Positions 35,753 through 48,399 of a stretch of DNA of 64,000 nt are shown here, piece by piece. A program made the translations under genes and the position numbers. Below the pieces are notes generated by a model. It saw only the letters and a list, made by a program, of their open reading frames with translations, searched no databases and was not told the DNA's origin. Source of the stretch: Scatophagus argus (taxonomy: Eukaryota; Chordata; Actinopteri; Scatophagidae); contig NC_058494.1 of the NCBI RefSeq assembly GCF_020382885.2, positions 27,159,329-27,223,328 on the forward strand, read 5' to 3'. Each line of letters begins with the position of its first letter. The stretch's first letter is position 1.

Positions 35753-38700
35753 CTACCTGCTGGTGTAAGCTGTGGCCGTGTCTCCGTCACCCATGTCCAC
35801 TTGTATGAGGTGAGGGCGGTCGTAGGCCAACACTTCCTGTTCCTGTTGCTGCTCCTGCTCCCGTTCCTCCAAATACATCGAGAGACACTCTGTTTTCTCG
35901 GAGTCTTCAGAGTCGTCCTCTGAAATCGACCTCAGCTCCTGGCTGCTGGAGTGTGTAGGATTTGTCTTGGTGGGATGTGTCCCCTCGTCCTCGGAGCTGA
36001 CTGAAGAGCGTGAAGGGGGAATCACTACAACACGAGAGTAAACGGTGGGTTTAATCTTGTACGTCTGCCTCTCATCGCTGGGAGGGGACGGCTGTGAGGA
36101 CAGAAGTTTGACACAACGGTTAAAATCACGACTAAAGCAACACAGCTGTCAGTGTTTTGTTGGTGTCATCCATTTGGACACTTTACCAGAAATTTGGGTA
36201 GAGGCTCGGATCTCATCGTCCAGGCCTTCACCTTCCAGATGAGGACAATGGCCACGCTCACCAAGAGGGCCATGATGGACAGCAGGATGATCAGCGTCAA
36301 CCCGTGACCCCCTGCAGTCAAAAGGTGTGTTTTACTTAGTTTGATGATTTGCACCCAAGAGCCAAAGCAAAGACAACTTTTCAGACAATCTTTCAAAGCA
36401 GGTGCGTGTTGGGTAAGTTTGGTCCTGATGGTCAAAAAGTGATTTTAATAAAGTGGTTTGATTTTACTGCCTTAAAAGAAAAAGAGCCTTCTTGTGCTAA
36501 CACACAGTGATACTCTGTCTTACCAAGACACACTTCAGCAGTGAGACAGCACAAAGCGACTCCGCTGAGCACTTCGTCAATAAAAAGAAGAAAATACTTT
36601 GGTGTCTGGACGTACAAACACTCAACACACGACTTCCTGAAACTCCGCTGGCTGTAACACCTCAGAGCAGACCGACAGCTCTGGCCTACAGAGTGTGATT
36701 TCCTGCTGCAGATTACTACATCCTTTTGCTTTTCATGCTGTGAGCATATTCAGCTGATTGCATTTTTACTGGAATAAGGCTTTGAAAGCAGGACTTTTAC
36801 TCGAAGTGCAGTGAATTGGGGTCTGAATAAAGACGAACAGACACGTTCTGATGCAGGAAACTGCCAGTCAGTTCAGACCTACCAGATGACGGTTTGGGGC
36901 AGATTTTTTCAGTCTGTCTGAACAACACTTGGCCAACACCAATGCTGTCAAACAACGTTCCTCCCAGCGTGACGCAGTTCACTCCTTCAGGAAGTACGAC
37001 ATCACGCCTGCAGTTTTCTTCTGTCACTTTGCAGCAAAACTCTTTTTCTCCCTGAAAGTCAGAGCATAAATACTAAACATTGAATTTGTTTTTTATTGTA
37101 TTTGCATATGAGAACATGAGAGTTATGGGAGCAAAAAGTGAAGCCCAAATATCTGTATCACCCCCTGGTGGCTGGCTGCAGTACAGCTCATAAGCTCCTC
37201 CCCCTCCATGTTAGCAGATGGGACACGAGTCAAACTAAAGACTCAAAGTACACGTCAAATAAGATTTTTCTGTCATTTTAAGGAGTTCTTATCACGTTGA
37301 TGTTTGTTGAAGTGTTCATTTCTCTGATCATGTTTGTGGTAAGACAGAAGCAATTGGTAAGTAAACACACCCGTCCTCTTGACATCCTGGAGTTTGTACT
37401 TACGCCATCCCAAATGATGCTGAAACTAAAGCAGGCAGCACCCGACTTCTCAGCCTCCTTCAGTTCTCTGTAGAAGTAGGAGGGATTTGTGAAATTCACT
37501 GTGGCCTGCGACTCCTTCAGCTTCAGGTTCACAGGAGGGAAATCTAACCGACCTGTGAAGAGACGGTTTGGCATCATCTCCTTATTCACAGTGAAATGAG
37601 CACATTTTTCCATCCACACACGACTTACATGTCGTATCAACTGTCTTCATGTTGTTAAAGCTGAATGTTTTAGACTGGGCTGGTTCAGACTGCTTGTTTC
37701 CCTGTCTGGCCGTCACGGCGACGAAAAAGTTGTCCATGTAGTGGTCTTCAGATGACCAGACGAAGCGGCTCAGATCGAACTGACGGTCAGAGGTTTCATT
37801 CTCATGTTGCCTTAAACACAAGCAACAGATTAATCTTTCATCTTAAGAATTTAAAGCATGATAATCAAAAAATATAGTAATAATTTAATTTACATTTAAT
37901 AACCAAAGCAAAGTCAGAATTCCTTGTTTTGGTCTTACCCATTAGCACCTATGAGGAACACCTTGAAGCTGGTCTCTGGTTGCTGTGTGCTGTATTCCCA
38001 GCTGACGATGACTTTGGTATTTTGGCAGCCCACAGTCACGTTTGTTGGAGGCCGAACTGCAAGTTAAAATGAAAAAGACCCACAAACGTACATGAAACTG
38101 CACATACCCTCATCACAAATCATAAGGACATTCAGTTCAGCAGTGAAGAGAAGACAGGAGATGTGAGCGGTGCACCACAAAGTCCACGTCCAGACTCCAA
38201 CTGGGGGTTGGCATCTGGACGCCCTAGACGACAAGGGTTCCCACCAGAACAGATCTAGAGAGCGGACTGCACTGAAGTCTCCTCAGTCCTGATCCTGTCA
38301 AACGTGTTGTCAGGGTCCCACAAGACGGTTCGCTGTCATGACGTGCTAAAAGCACGTCGACCACATCAGACACCACGTCTGAGCAGCATGAGGTGTGGTA
38401 CATACTTTCAACCAACCAACTCCCACAACACGCCTTTGGTGCCTCATCTTTCGCTCTTGATCGTAACAGTGGATGAACAACAACTGGTCCGTCGCGTACC
38501 GTTCTGGTTGTTGCTCTCCAGCATTCCTCCAGAGTCGGTTTCAGCCTACCGACATGCCAGACATCGCTGGAGGTCAAAGTAGGCCATAAGACAGGAAATC
38601 AAAGCTGTCTCACTGCGTCTTCGTCGGGTCAAAGACAGAGTCAAAGTATGGATCAGTCCTGGGTCCTTATCAGGACTGGCTGACTTTTACCGACCGTAAG

Positions 38701-40391
38701 AAAACCAGGAGCCCAGTAACTGCTACTCGGAAATTTAAATCTTGGTGTCAAAATTCAGAATAAGCAGTGATGCTTTATGTAACCGAGTGTAACTTTGAGG
38801 TACTTTCAGATCTCCGATACTTCATGTTTTAACTCCACTACATTTTGGATGCACACATTGTACATTTTACTGCACTAATAACTTTTTAGTTACTTTGTAG
38901 ATTCAGGTTGTTCACTGTTGACTGGCTGTTACTGGTGACACAAGCACCTCAGAACTGTACTACAGTGCAGTACTACTGCAGTTACTTTCCTCCACTGCCA
39001 ATGTGTGAATATTGTGGAGAAAAAATCACTAAAAGTTCACAGATCTTTGAAAAGGGTGGATAATATTGTTTATCACAACCACTTTGGGTAAAATGTACCA
39101 TTCAACCAAAACCAAAGGAGTTATGGTGTCTTTAAGATGAAGATTTAAGGCTGAGAACCAACCAGGAAAAAAAAAATTCACGCAAATGTCTGTCCACATA
39201 CTTTTGTCCATTTGATGAACCCGATTCGTTTTCAGTCTTATCTCTAATCAGTGTGTCGTCCACGTATCTGATCAGACACACCCCAGCAGCAAGCGCTTTG
39301 ACCTTTGTGTTACAGCGTCAAGAACGTCCACATGACAACACAGTCTGGAAAGTTTCAGGCCCAGTCTGTCATGTTGCTCAGAATACCAAGACGACAAACC
39401 CCCGAGTTCACCTGTGCAGGAGGAGCAGGAAGTGTGACCATATTTGGACGCGTAGTTCAGGGAAAACATCACATGCTAAAAAAGCCCAAAACCCAACACG
39501 ATAACATTCAGGGGAAAGCAACCACAGCCGTGACTCACAGTCAGAACTGTTTCACCTGTGCTGGTGTGTCCGCTGACCAGCTGTAATCACATGACTTATT
39601 TCAAAATGTAGCTCATTAATCTTTAAATCACAAGGGGGATTTTGCTCGTTTAAATCAGCAGCACTTTCAGTGTGGAAAAAAAGGAATAAAAACTCCCATC
39701 ATTAAAAACAAATATTAACCAAACTGGCAACCTGAGTGGAGTAAAGTTTTATGTCGTGGTATTTTAATGACACATAATCCCGCCCCTGTAAACACATTTC
39801 TGCCTGTTATCTGAATTTCAGTCTGTGTTATTTCAGTGCCACAGGAAACATCGACAAAGTCTGATTTTGAGCAAAACGACAATAAAACATCCAGCGCGTT
39901 TGGATTTGACTTCATATTCTCACATGCATTTATGATCTTTATCGAATCAGGCAGCAGCTCAGGCAGATTATAACCTCCATTTCAAAAGAGTGAAGTCAAT
40001 CACAGGAAGGACTCAGCAAACACGTCGAGGAGTTCATTAAAACACGACAAACATTACAAACACCAGCTGGCACAGGCAGTGAGAACCTTGTGGCCTGAGT
40101 CAAATCTTCAGCCGGTGTTCATGGTTCAGCAGCTGAAGTGAATTCAGAACAAAAAGCCAAGTTTGACTTCTAACTTCGGTGTCAGTTGTTGAATGTGAAG
40201 TTTGAATGGCAGATTTCGGACTGTTGTTGCCCGCTTTGTGGTCTCACAGTAAGTAACAAACCTGAAGCGTTTGAGAAAGAAAACTGGGACGACCTCCAGC
40301 AGGACCTGCTCGCTCACTCACCTGCCAAAGCTGAAGCTCCGCTGACCAGAAGCAGCAGGGCCGTGAACGCACCGTCCCGCAGCAGCCGCAT
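35753..40391 (-). CDS. ifngr1: Interferon-gamma receptor 1-like class II cytokine receptor
   Basis: Ligand-binding chain for type II interferon. Seven exons in phase on the minus strand: 40391-40322, 38056-37939, 37810-37629, 37552-37404, 37051-36883, 36311-36187, 36091-35753, giving 383 residues. Exon 1 is a signal peptide (MRLLRDGAFTALLLLVSGAS). Exons 2-5 encode the two fibronectin-III domains (RPPTNVTVGCQNTKVIVSWE; paired cysteines in EFCCKVTEENC). Exon 6 holds the transmembrane helix (about 234-255) and LPKFL (267-271), matching the JAK1-binding LPKS-type box. The last exon is an acidic, Ser/Gln/Glu-rich tail with YDRPH at 361-365, matching the STAT1-docking YDKPH of IFNGR1. Teleosts have two such genes (crfb13, crfb17); I cannot tell which this is. 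It sits beside ltv1. Confidence 0.92.
37138..37290 (+). repeat. Interspersed repeat, copy 2 (CCCCCTGGTGGCTGGCTGCAG family)
   Basis: Similar to 225-375 over about 150 bp in the same orientation. It lies in the ifngr1 intron between the exons at 37404 and 37051. Confidence 0.7.
38790..39000. repeat. Degenerate fish repeat in ifngr1 intron 1
   Basis: The block GAGGTACTTTC through AACTCCACTACATTTTGGAT to AGTTACTTTGTAGATTCAGG is related to the element at 16598-16925. The rest of this 2.3 kb intron (38057-40321) shows no exon or clear regulatory signal. Confidence 0.55.
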
Positions 40392-41525
40392 GTTCAGGTC
40401 TCCGGAGTGTCCGACAGCCCTTAAAAGTCCCGCGGTTCTTCTCAGCACCGAGCAGCCCAAAGGAAACGGACACAAAGCCAACGAGCCTTCGTCAGAAACA
40501 CTTCAGAAACGTTAGAAAGTCAACGCGTGAAGTTTCCACGGGTTTCCTTTGTCATTTCGACGGGGGGGAAACGTCTGTGAGAGAAGATTCACGTCAGGAG
40601 ACAAGTGTGTGTGTGTGTGTGTGTGCGCTCAAACAAATCAGTCATAGTAACTTGCTCAACCTGGAAAAGCACCTTGATGACGCGACCGGAAATAGTAAAA
40701 CCCGCGGGTCACCTCTCCTCCCCCAAAATGAAATTCAGAAGAAAACAATTAACTAACTAACTAACTAACTTTCTTTGCACTAACGTGACAAAGAAAGTTT
40801 GATGTCTGAGCATCAGTGAGGCGGGAAACTCGTGTGTTCTCAGGGAGGCCCGCGTACACCTCATCTGTACGATTTAATAGTTTTAGTAAATGTACTCAAA
40901 ATTAAGCTAATAAATTATCCAAGAATAGCAGTGTAATCAGAAAACAGCAAGCGACGCCTAAAAACCATAACGAAGTTTATGAAAATAATCAAATGTAGAT
41001 TAAAATAAGTAGGAACTTCGTAGATGTAAATATATTTGACAACTTTATTGATCTGTGTGATGTTTTTGATGAGCTTCTTTCTCTCCTGCACCATAAAAAA
41101 CCCCCAAATTATTAAATTATTTCACAACTCACGAGTGAAAATCAGCTTGTGTTGTGAACCATTTTATTTTCCGGTTGTGTTGATTGCGCAGGTGAATGAG
41201 CTCACGATGAAAGCTGGTGTCTGTCGCCCCCTACAGGTCACCAATGAGAGCGCAGCCCGCGCGCTTTTCTGATCTGTTTTTCCCTCCTGTTTAAATTCAC
41301 GTGATAAATCCTGTTTGTATTTGTGTGTATCTTTAAAAATCTGATCTTGGTGACTCTTTAGTTCTTATATTAAACAAATGAACTCGTCTTTCCTTTCATC
41401 ACGTAAACACAAAGTTGGCTTCATTCCAATGCATGGAAATAATTTGTGTATTGATTAAACCTGATTAAATCGTGTGTGACACATTAATGTCCCTCCAGCT
41501 TATTTGAAAGCACAGCTTCTCTCTC

Positions 41526-41564
<39 letters not shown>

Positions 41565-43374
41565 ATCACACTGTGCCAACAGCGTCCGACTTCAGCAGAG
41601 TGAAAAGCAAAGCCTCTTATGGGATTACAGCTGCAGTCTTTTACTGAGGAGAGGAAAATATTCTCCCAGGAAAATCATCTCAGCACAGAAATATTACAAA
41701 AGATCAAGTACAAAGCACTGCAGGACGTTACGCTGAGACTACTGCAAGTAGTCAGAGCAAAAAGCTTAAACGTTTGTGGCTCGTAACAAAAATGAGCAGC
41801 ATCTGGACGTCATGTTTCTAAACTTCTCACGAGGTTGAACTTCAGGAGGAGTTCACCTGAAGGGGCCAAACTGCCATATAAAATACTTCAGTCGAGCTGC
41901 TGCGGCTGAGCAGTAAAACCTGTAACAGTCCAGTAATGTCAGACGCTGGAGGAAAACTCCTCTGACTTTTGATTCTGTAAGTACATTTTACTGACGACGC
42001 TTCTGAATGCAAGGCTTCACCTCGTAATGGAGTATTTTTACTTTACGTAAAGGAACAGCCACCCAAAAAATGAAAGTTCACTCATTACCTCCTCAATCCC
42101 CAGTTGATGGGGGCTACAGGGAAGATTCAAATCAGTTTGGGGTGTCTGTTCTTCTTGGATTTGGATTACGCCCTGCGAGCTGTGTGGATTCATTTCATTT
42201 ATTTATTTAGGTTATTTTATTCCATTTAAAAACAAGCTCCCGGTTTCTTCTTGGGGTGAACTGCTCCTTTAAGTAAAGCTGCTGCGCTTCTTCCAGCAAC
42301 AGTTGGTCAACATCAGGAATACAAATGAAATGTCACGTCAGGGCGGCGGGATTACTCAGGCCGCCATCAGTGGTGTCACGACAGGTCTGACTCCTACCCA
42401 TGATCCTCCTCTGCACGCTCGGACCCGCTCCTCGCATTTCTGCCCACTCAGCTCGCCACGTGAGGAATAATTACAGCCGTGCGCCTGGACGGTAATCCTG
42501 CAGGGACAAATCAACCCGCTGCCCCCCCTGCTGGGTCGCCTCCAGACAGATGTTGAAGCCCACAGCTGGAGAGGAGACATCTTTGCATCGTGAGGAACAA
42601 CATGTGGACGCTGAGGACAGGGAGGACGCTGGACGCTCTCTGATGACCCGACCTCGACGTGTGGGAGGAACAAAGTGGTGCTTCGGTTCCCTTTCACTGC
42701 AGTCAGTGCAGGTCCTGAATAAAGTCCATGGATGAAATGCTGAGAAGAAACTCATCAGGTGTTGCTCTCCAGGTTGTTACGTGTGGACGTGGACAGTCGA
42801 GTCCTCTCAGGCCGAACTGAGAAAAACGTTTCTTTGCGGAGCTGAAACACAAAATGTCCGGCCTGAGTCTGTTTGTCTGTCTGTACGATCACACACTCAT
42901 CCTCATCATCTTTAAATCCCCCGACTGAAGCGTGTTGACTTGAGGATTTAAAGCCACTGAGGGAAGCTTCTGCTGGTTTGGGGGGAAGCGAAGCGTCGGC
43001 TTCATCAGGCCTCGTAAGCTTCTGTGTGAAGTCGGACGGAGGTTTAAATCATCTGATGCTGCTGGCGTCGGCCACAAAGTGCAAACGAATGAAGCCATCA
43101 GAGAAAGGAGGGTCGCTTTTGGTGAAGCAGACGTGAAAGATCGAGAAGATCAAAGCTTTGGATTCAGCTGAGCTTTTTATTTGTCCTCTGCAGGAAGATG
43201 TTGAGGTGACTGTAAAGATTCAGCCTGAACTTGGAAATGCTTTGATAAAACATTTGGACTCGCGGTGAGGAGCTCAGGCAGAACTTTGCTTTGTGCATAT
43301 CACAGCACAACACGCGTCACATGTTCACACGAGCTGAATTTACCCTCAGGAGCTGCAGGCCAGTGAAACCGCCA

Positions 43375-43650
43375 CCAAACAGCCACCAAACAGTCTTCAA
43401 ACAGCCACCAAACAGCCACCAAACAGCCTTCAAACAGCCACCAAACAGCCACCAAACAGCCACCAAACAGTCTTCAAACAGCCTTCAAACAGCCTTCAAT
43501 CAGCCACCAAACAGCCTTCAAACAGCCACCAAACAGCCTTCAATCAGCCACCAAACAGCCACCAAACAGCCACCAAACAGCCTTCAATCAGCCACCAAAC
43601 AGCCACCAAACAGCCTTCAAACAGTCTTCAAACAGCCACCAAACTGCAGC
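43375..43650 (+). repeat. Minisatellite of CCACCAAACAG / CTTCAAACAG units
   Basis: About 25 tandem 11-12 bp units alternate between CAGCCACCAAA and CAGCCTTCAAA with a few CAGTCTTCAAA and CAGCCTTCAAT variants. Units are not separated by unique spacers, so it is not a CRISPR array. It stays open in one frame only because the unit lacks stop codons. Confidence 0.95.
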
Positions 43651-44201
43651 ATTTTAAAGGACACGTTGGGAGATTTTCCAGCCTGTTGGTGGCCACTAAA
43701 AGACGGTCATTTCAACAAGAAGAGAAGATGCTTACAGACCACATGCTTTAAAAGCAAACCTGATCCTGAGTGTGTTTGTGGTCGAACCTGAGCAGACCTG
43801 AAGACGACACAACAGAAAACTGAGGCGTAAAGTTTGAACTGAATCTCAGCGCCAACATCACTGCGTTATTTTGTTTTGTTTGTTCTGAGCGGTGGGAACG
43901 CGGCGACCTTCCATACGGCGAAACGTGCGCATAAAGCTCGTGTCTAATCCATCCTATAGATATTTAATCAGAAAATGTTTTCAGGTATTTTCTCTCTCAG
44001 GCAAAATTTCAATCAGGATTAATGCAAGGAGGCTGCACGCTAACAGCTGAGGCTGACACACACACACACACACACACACACTCAGCAGATGTTTGACACC
44101 CTCAGCTGTGCACACCTCACTGACCTGCAGGCTGCACAGAGAACAAACACTCGTGTGGAAGGCCAGAGGTCGAATGTAAAGGAGTCCTGCATCTGAAGGG
44201 C

Positions 44202-44512
44202 ACTATACGGACAAAAGTATTGAGACACCTGCCCATCACACCAACAGGGACTTTAATGACGTCTCATTGTAAACACACAGACAGCTTTGCAGCTCTAACA
44301 GCTTCCACTCTTCTGTGAAGGCTTTCCACAACATGTTGGAGTGTTTCTGTGGGAATTTGTGCCCATTCATGCAGTAGAGCATTTGTGAGGTCACACACTG
44401 ATGTTGGACCAAAAGGCCTGGCTCACAATCTCCGTTCCAGTTCATCCCAAAGGTGTTGGATGGGGTTGAGGTCAGGGCTCTGTGTGGGCCAGTCAAGTTC
44501 TTCCACACCAAA
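44202..44512 (-). mobile_element. Second Tc1/mariner-type remnant, truncated
   Basis: It starts with the terminal repeat CACTATACGGACAAAAGTAT then TGAGACACCTG at 44202, and carries the inverted transposase 3' coding part related to 17498-17700 (for example FPQKHSNMLWKAFTEEWKLL on the minus strand). It breaks off at about 44512, just inside the DWPTQSPD region. Same family as the 17 kb copy, and inactive. Confidence 0.85.
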
Positions 44513-44699
44513 CTTTTATATTAGAGTGAATATTTGTGACTTTTGCATGAAGAAAAGAAGACGATTTTGCATATTTTCATGCATTTACTTTACTAACATC
44601 TCTAGCTGGTAGATCAGAAAGACGCCTTTAAAAGGACCAAATCCACAAGACTTACTGACATGGCAACAAAAACCCAAATGCAAACAATCAAGAAACTAA

Positions 44700-44815
44700 A
44701 TTAATTCAGTTCAGTTCAGTTTATTTATATGGTGCCAATTCACAACAAGAGTTATCTCATGACACTTTCCAATCAGAGCAGGTCCAGACCAAACTCTGTA
44801 ATTAAACTGTAATAC
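44700..44815 (-). repeat. LINE-type 3' tail, copy 3
   Basis: Repeated TTCAG units, then TTTATTTATATGGTGCCAAT and the ATCTCATGACACTTTCC and GCAGGTCCAGACC blocks, as at 2594-2715. Confidence 0.75.
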
Positions 44816-44920
44816 AGAGAGCCCAACATTCAGCACTTCAACAGTGATGAGGAAAAACTGCCCTTTAGAAGGCAGAAACCTCAGAGCAGACCCCGGCTTT
44901 ACAGCACAGCCCTATGTAAT

Positions 44921-44965
<45 letters not shown>

Positions 44966-45109
44966 GATGTATAACAGATGTGTTATTTTACAATCAGTGT
45001 GTTTCTTCCTCAAGTTTGTTCCACGTGCCCTGAGATTGGATCTGACGTTGAGTCCCACCTTTTTCTGTCACCCAGCTTTACTGGCACACAAACTGGATCC
45101 ACACGCACG

Positions 45110-45148
<39 letters not shown>

Positions 45149-45399
45149 TGATACAGGGCGGCTGTAAATCCCATCATTGGCCTGAATCCTGTTGCTCTGC
45201 TGCATGTGTTGGCATGTGAGCAGCTGCTTAGCTCCCAGCCCCTCCCATCAGGCCCCCCCACCTCACCCACCTCCCCTCCCCTCCCTCCCCCCCTCTGCTC
45301 TGCTGGACAACAATAACAACTGGATGCTTCAGTCGATCATCACCATCGATTTACTCCACAAACACACATCTCTCCCGCCGCCAGCATCCCCTGTGCGTC

Positions 45400-47868
45400 A
45401 TGCGCGTGCTCCTGGAGAGCAGCTGGATGAGGTTCGGACCGGCCGGCCGAGGCTCCTACGACTGGGTGACGGGCTCACCTTCGACGCAGGAGAAGCAGGT
45501 GAGCGCGTGGAAAGCGTGTGGATTTAAAGTGAATCCCACTGACACGCTGCGTGTTTCTGCTGCTTTCAGGGCTTAGCTGTAGCTGCTGACACATTTCCAC
45601 ACACTTTCAAGTCAAACCAAAACATCTTAAAAAGCCCGTGGACATTTGAAAAACACGCGCGAAAGATGAAGCAGCCAGGTGCGCTCACCGGACTCGAACC
45701 TTCGAACCTCAGGTGGATCGTGACCTTCCTGAAGTCCTGACCCTGTTTCTGTGTCCGGGGTGTTTGGGCTCCGTGTTGTGTGCGTGGATCATGTGATATA
45801 CAAAGTCCCATCACGGGGTGTCAGTGGTGGACGTTGACTGAAGTTCAACTCGGCCTTTCTGACTTAAACTCACCTGAAAACGCGTTTCCTGTTTGACCTC
45901 GTCAGCTTCACTGACTTCTGTAAATATGAGCTTGTTCTGACGCCAGCAACAGGTTGGGACAGGTGCCGCGACAGGTGAGCAGCTTGCCAGGTGACAGGTG
46001 AGGATGTCACGAGCGAGTCAAGGATGTTTGTGAAACCGTCGTAGGTGAACGCGGTTTGTTTACAAATGATTTCATCACCTGTGCTTGAATGTTTTCATTT
46101 TCAAGTCTCTGAGGGGGTTTTTGGACCTTTTCCTGCACTGACAGCTTTAGTTAAATCAGAGATGATGACCTGAAAGACGTCTGATGACGTCATACAACAC
46201 GAAACCCCCGCCAAAAGCAGCGTCCACTCGGGTCCTTCTGCCACAGGGTTCAAAACCGTTTGTTGTTCGTTTATCAGAACTTTGTTTTTCCCTTGTGATG
46301 TCAACTAAAGATCAGGTTTATTGACAGCTGATTTGCAGCAGCACACCTGTATCCTGCCGTGTGACGTCTGCTTTCTGAGCGTCAGGTTTTGTTGGATCTG
46401 CTTCATGCTGGTGCTGAATTATGATTTTTGACACTAAACAAGATGAAATGAAAGCTGAAAGAGGAGAAGCAGTCAGGTGTTGTGCTCAGCACTGGAGACC
46501 TGCCTGTTTCTTCGTGCTTTTTCCAGACTCTGAGGACATCAGCACTTGGTACTGAGGGCAGCTGAACCACACTCAGACGGATTGAGAATTAAAACGGTCC
46601 CCTCCTGCTGAGAGTCTGCAGGGTGCTGGGTCATCCGGGCAGCATTAACTAATTGCTAGAAAAAGGGAGGCAGGGGGAATTTGGGACACCGAGCGGCGTA
46701 AACAGCAGCGCCACATGTTGTCCTCTCACAGCTGGAGGGGTGCAGGATCAGCCTTCATGTCTGGATCAAACACTCACTTGTAAGCACTGCAGACTTACAG
46801 CTGTTCCTTCTCAGAGGAGCTCTCTGAATCTGGAGCACATTCATTCATTCTGCTGTGAAGCTCTGACTGATCTCTTACTCTGGCAGGGTAAACCCCTTTC
46901 AAAAGAAATCTCCCTCCGTCCTGGTTTGTGACGGAGCAGACACAGTTTGTCTGAGACGCTTCACTCTGGTTTGATATGATGTGGGGTTTGAGTGGCAGAT
47001 CAGCTCTGCTGTATGCAAGCGTTGCTTTGTTTCACCGTAGGAGTTTCTGAACAAATCTGAAGGTGTGAAATAAACAACCCACAGATTTAAACTGAACAGT
47101 TTGATCTGGTTTTCTTAAGAGAAGCGTTTCGGCTCAAAGAGTGACAGTCCTAACTGCTGACCTTCAGCTGACTGTGTCTGAAGTCAGCTCCATGGTAGGT
47201 CATCTGATGGTATTATAACATCACCAATACAAACAAAGGCTGTGATTCCTGCTGCTCTTCCCGTCAGCGTCAGCAGTGGCCAGCTAGCTTCACTATGATT
47301 TGGCTGGAGCTAACAAGCTAGCATTTCAGCTTTGTAGGTTAGCTAGCTCGACGCTACATCACGCTTCTTTGCTCTGATTAGTTGTCCCATCGCCTAAATA
47401 CTGACAAATATTTCCTGAAATCAAGTCCTTCTTTTTGATCTCCAGGGCTACAACTGGAATGGGTTGGACCTGGGAGAGGACAGAAAGTCTGAGCTGGTGG
47501 TCTACGTTGTCCTCCCGGTCGTCTCCGTCCTTCTGCTGGCTCTCCTGGTCGGTTTGATCTACCGCCGGTGCTCCCGCAGCAAGCTGAGCCTGGCCGACAT
47601 CATCACTCTGGACCTCCAGGACACGGAGAGCAGTGCAGAGTTTCTCTCCTCCCTGACCAGGAACGCAGAGCGCCACACCAGCACCAGCTCCGACGGATCA
47701 GACGGGGTCTTCGTCATGGTCTACCTGCCCCCACCCTACGAGGAAACGCTGACTAAGATCACCCGTGCCGCCAGCCTCTCCAGCTCCAAAGACGTGGAGT
47801 CGATAAAGATAGAAGACCTGGAGGCCAAGCTGTGTCCCGAGCTCAAGTCCAGCGGCCGATTTGTGTGA
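45400..47868 (+). CDS. smim28: Small single-pass membrane protein with PPPY motif, SMIM28-like
   Basis: Two exons, 45400-45498 and 47446-47868, join at a GT-AG intron in phase 0 and give 173 residues. Exon 1 encodes MRVLLESSWMRFGPAGRGSY, which resembles the start of human SMIM28 as I remember it. Exon 2 gives a transmembrane helix (about 50-72, LVVYVVLPVVSVLLLALLVG), then a basic stop-transfer YRRC and a cytosolic tail with LPPPYEETL at 127-135. PPPY is a WW-domain ligand, so the protein may recruit a NEDD4-type ubiquitin ligase. There is no signal peptide; the N terminus is probably outside the cytosol. Function is not known to me. AATAAA at 48234-48239 is a likely poly(A) signal. Confidence 0.7.
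45499..47445 (+). other. smim28 intron
   Basis: A 1.95 kb intron between the two coding exons. It has no further exon I can support. Confidence 0.6.
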
Positions 47869-48399
47869 AAAGACATTGTAACTCCAACATCTGGTGTTTT
47901 TATAACTTTGTTGTCTGTAAATTATACTTATGTAATTATCAATCAACTCTGCTGCAGCTATCCAGATCTTTTTAGTCTCTTTTAGCTCTTTTTAGTTTTG
48001 GTTTTGCAGTAAGCTCCACCGACACCCACATCAGCCTCGTTTCCAGCATTAACAAACCAACTATACACCCCCTGCACAGCAGCAAACAGCTCACATCATG
48101 GATCATCTGGCAGCTAAAGAGCCAGACCTGACCCGAAGGAGACCGAGTGGACACCACCAGGACCGGTGAAGTTGCTCTGGATGTGTGTGTTAGCTTGTGT
48201 TGGAGTTGTTCTGCCCTTTACTGTCCAAACATCAATAAATAAAAACAGTTTTAAAGGAGTCACATGTAGTGTTTTACCATCATTTAATAAAGTTTTGAGA
48301 CATGAGTAACATTACTGAAACGTTTGACCTCATCAGCCGTGTTTGGTTTGAGTACAGCTGAGGCTGATGGGAAAGTCTTAACAGTATTGAAAAGATATC

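Larger units (their letters stand above)
40392..45399. other. ifngr1-smim28 intergenic region
   Basis: Five kilobases without a supported gene. The first part (40392-40620) is the presumed ifngr1 promoter, with no clear GAS or ISRE element seen. An ACTA tetranucleotide run is at about 40748-40769 and a GT microsatellite at 41527-41561. The minisatellite at 43375-43650, the Tc1 fragment at 44202-44512, the LINE tail at 44700-44815 and CA runs near 44925-44961 and 45115-45147 fill the rest. A pyrimidine-rich CCTCCC tract (45250-45300) precedes smim28. Confidence 0.6.

Noticed and set aside
43375-43650. Possible CRISPR-like array
   Set aside because: Units are contiguous with no unique spacers, and the genome is animal.
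43291-43791. 166-codon frame with QTA/PPNSHQ repeats
   Set aside because: It comes from a minisatellite whose unit has no stop; no splice or homology support.
45680-45720. tRNA-like T-loop wording (GGTTCGAGTCC on the minus strand)
   Set aside because: No acceptor stem, D arm or anticodon arm can be folded around it.
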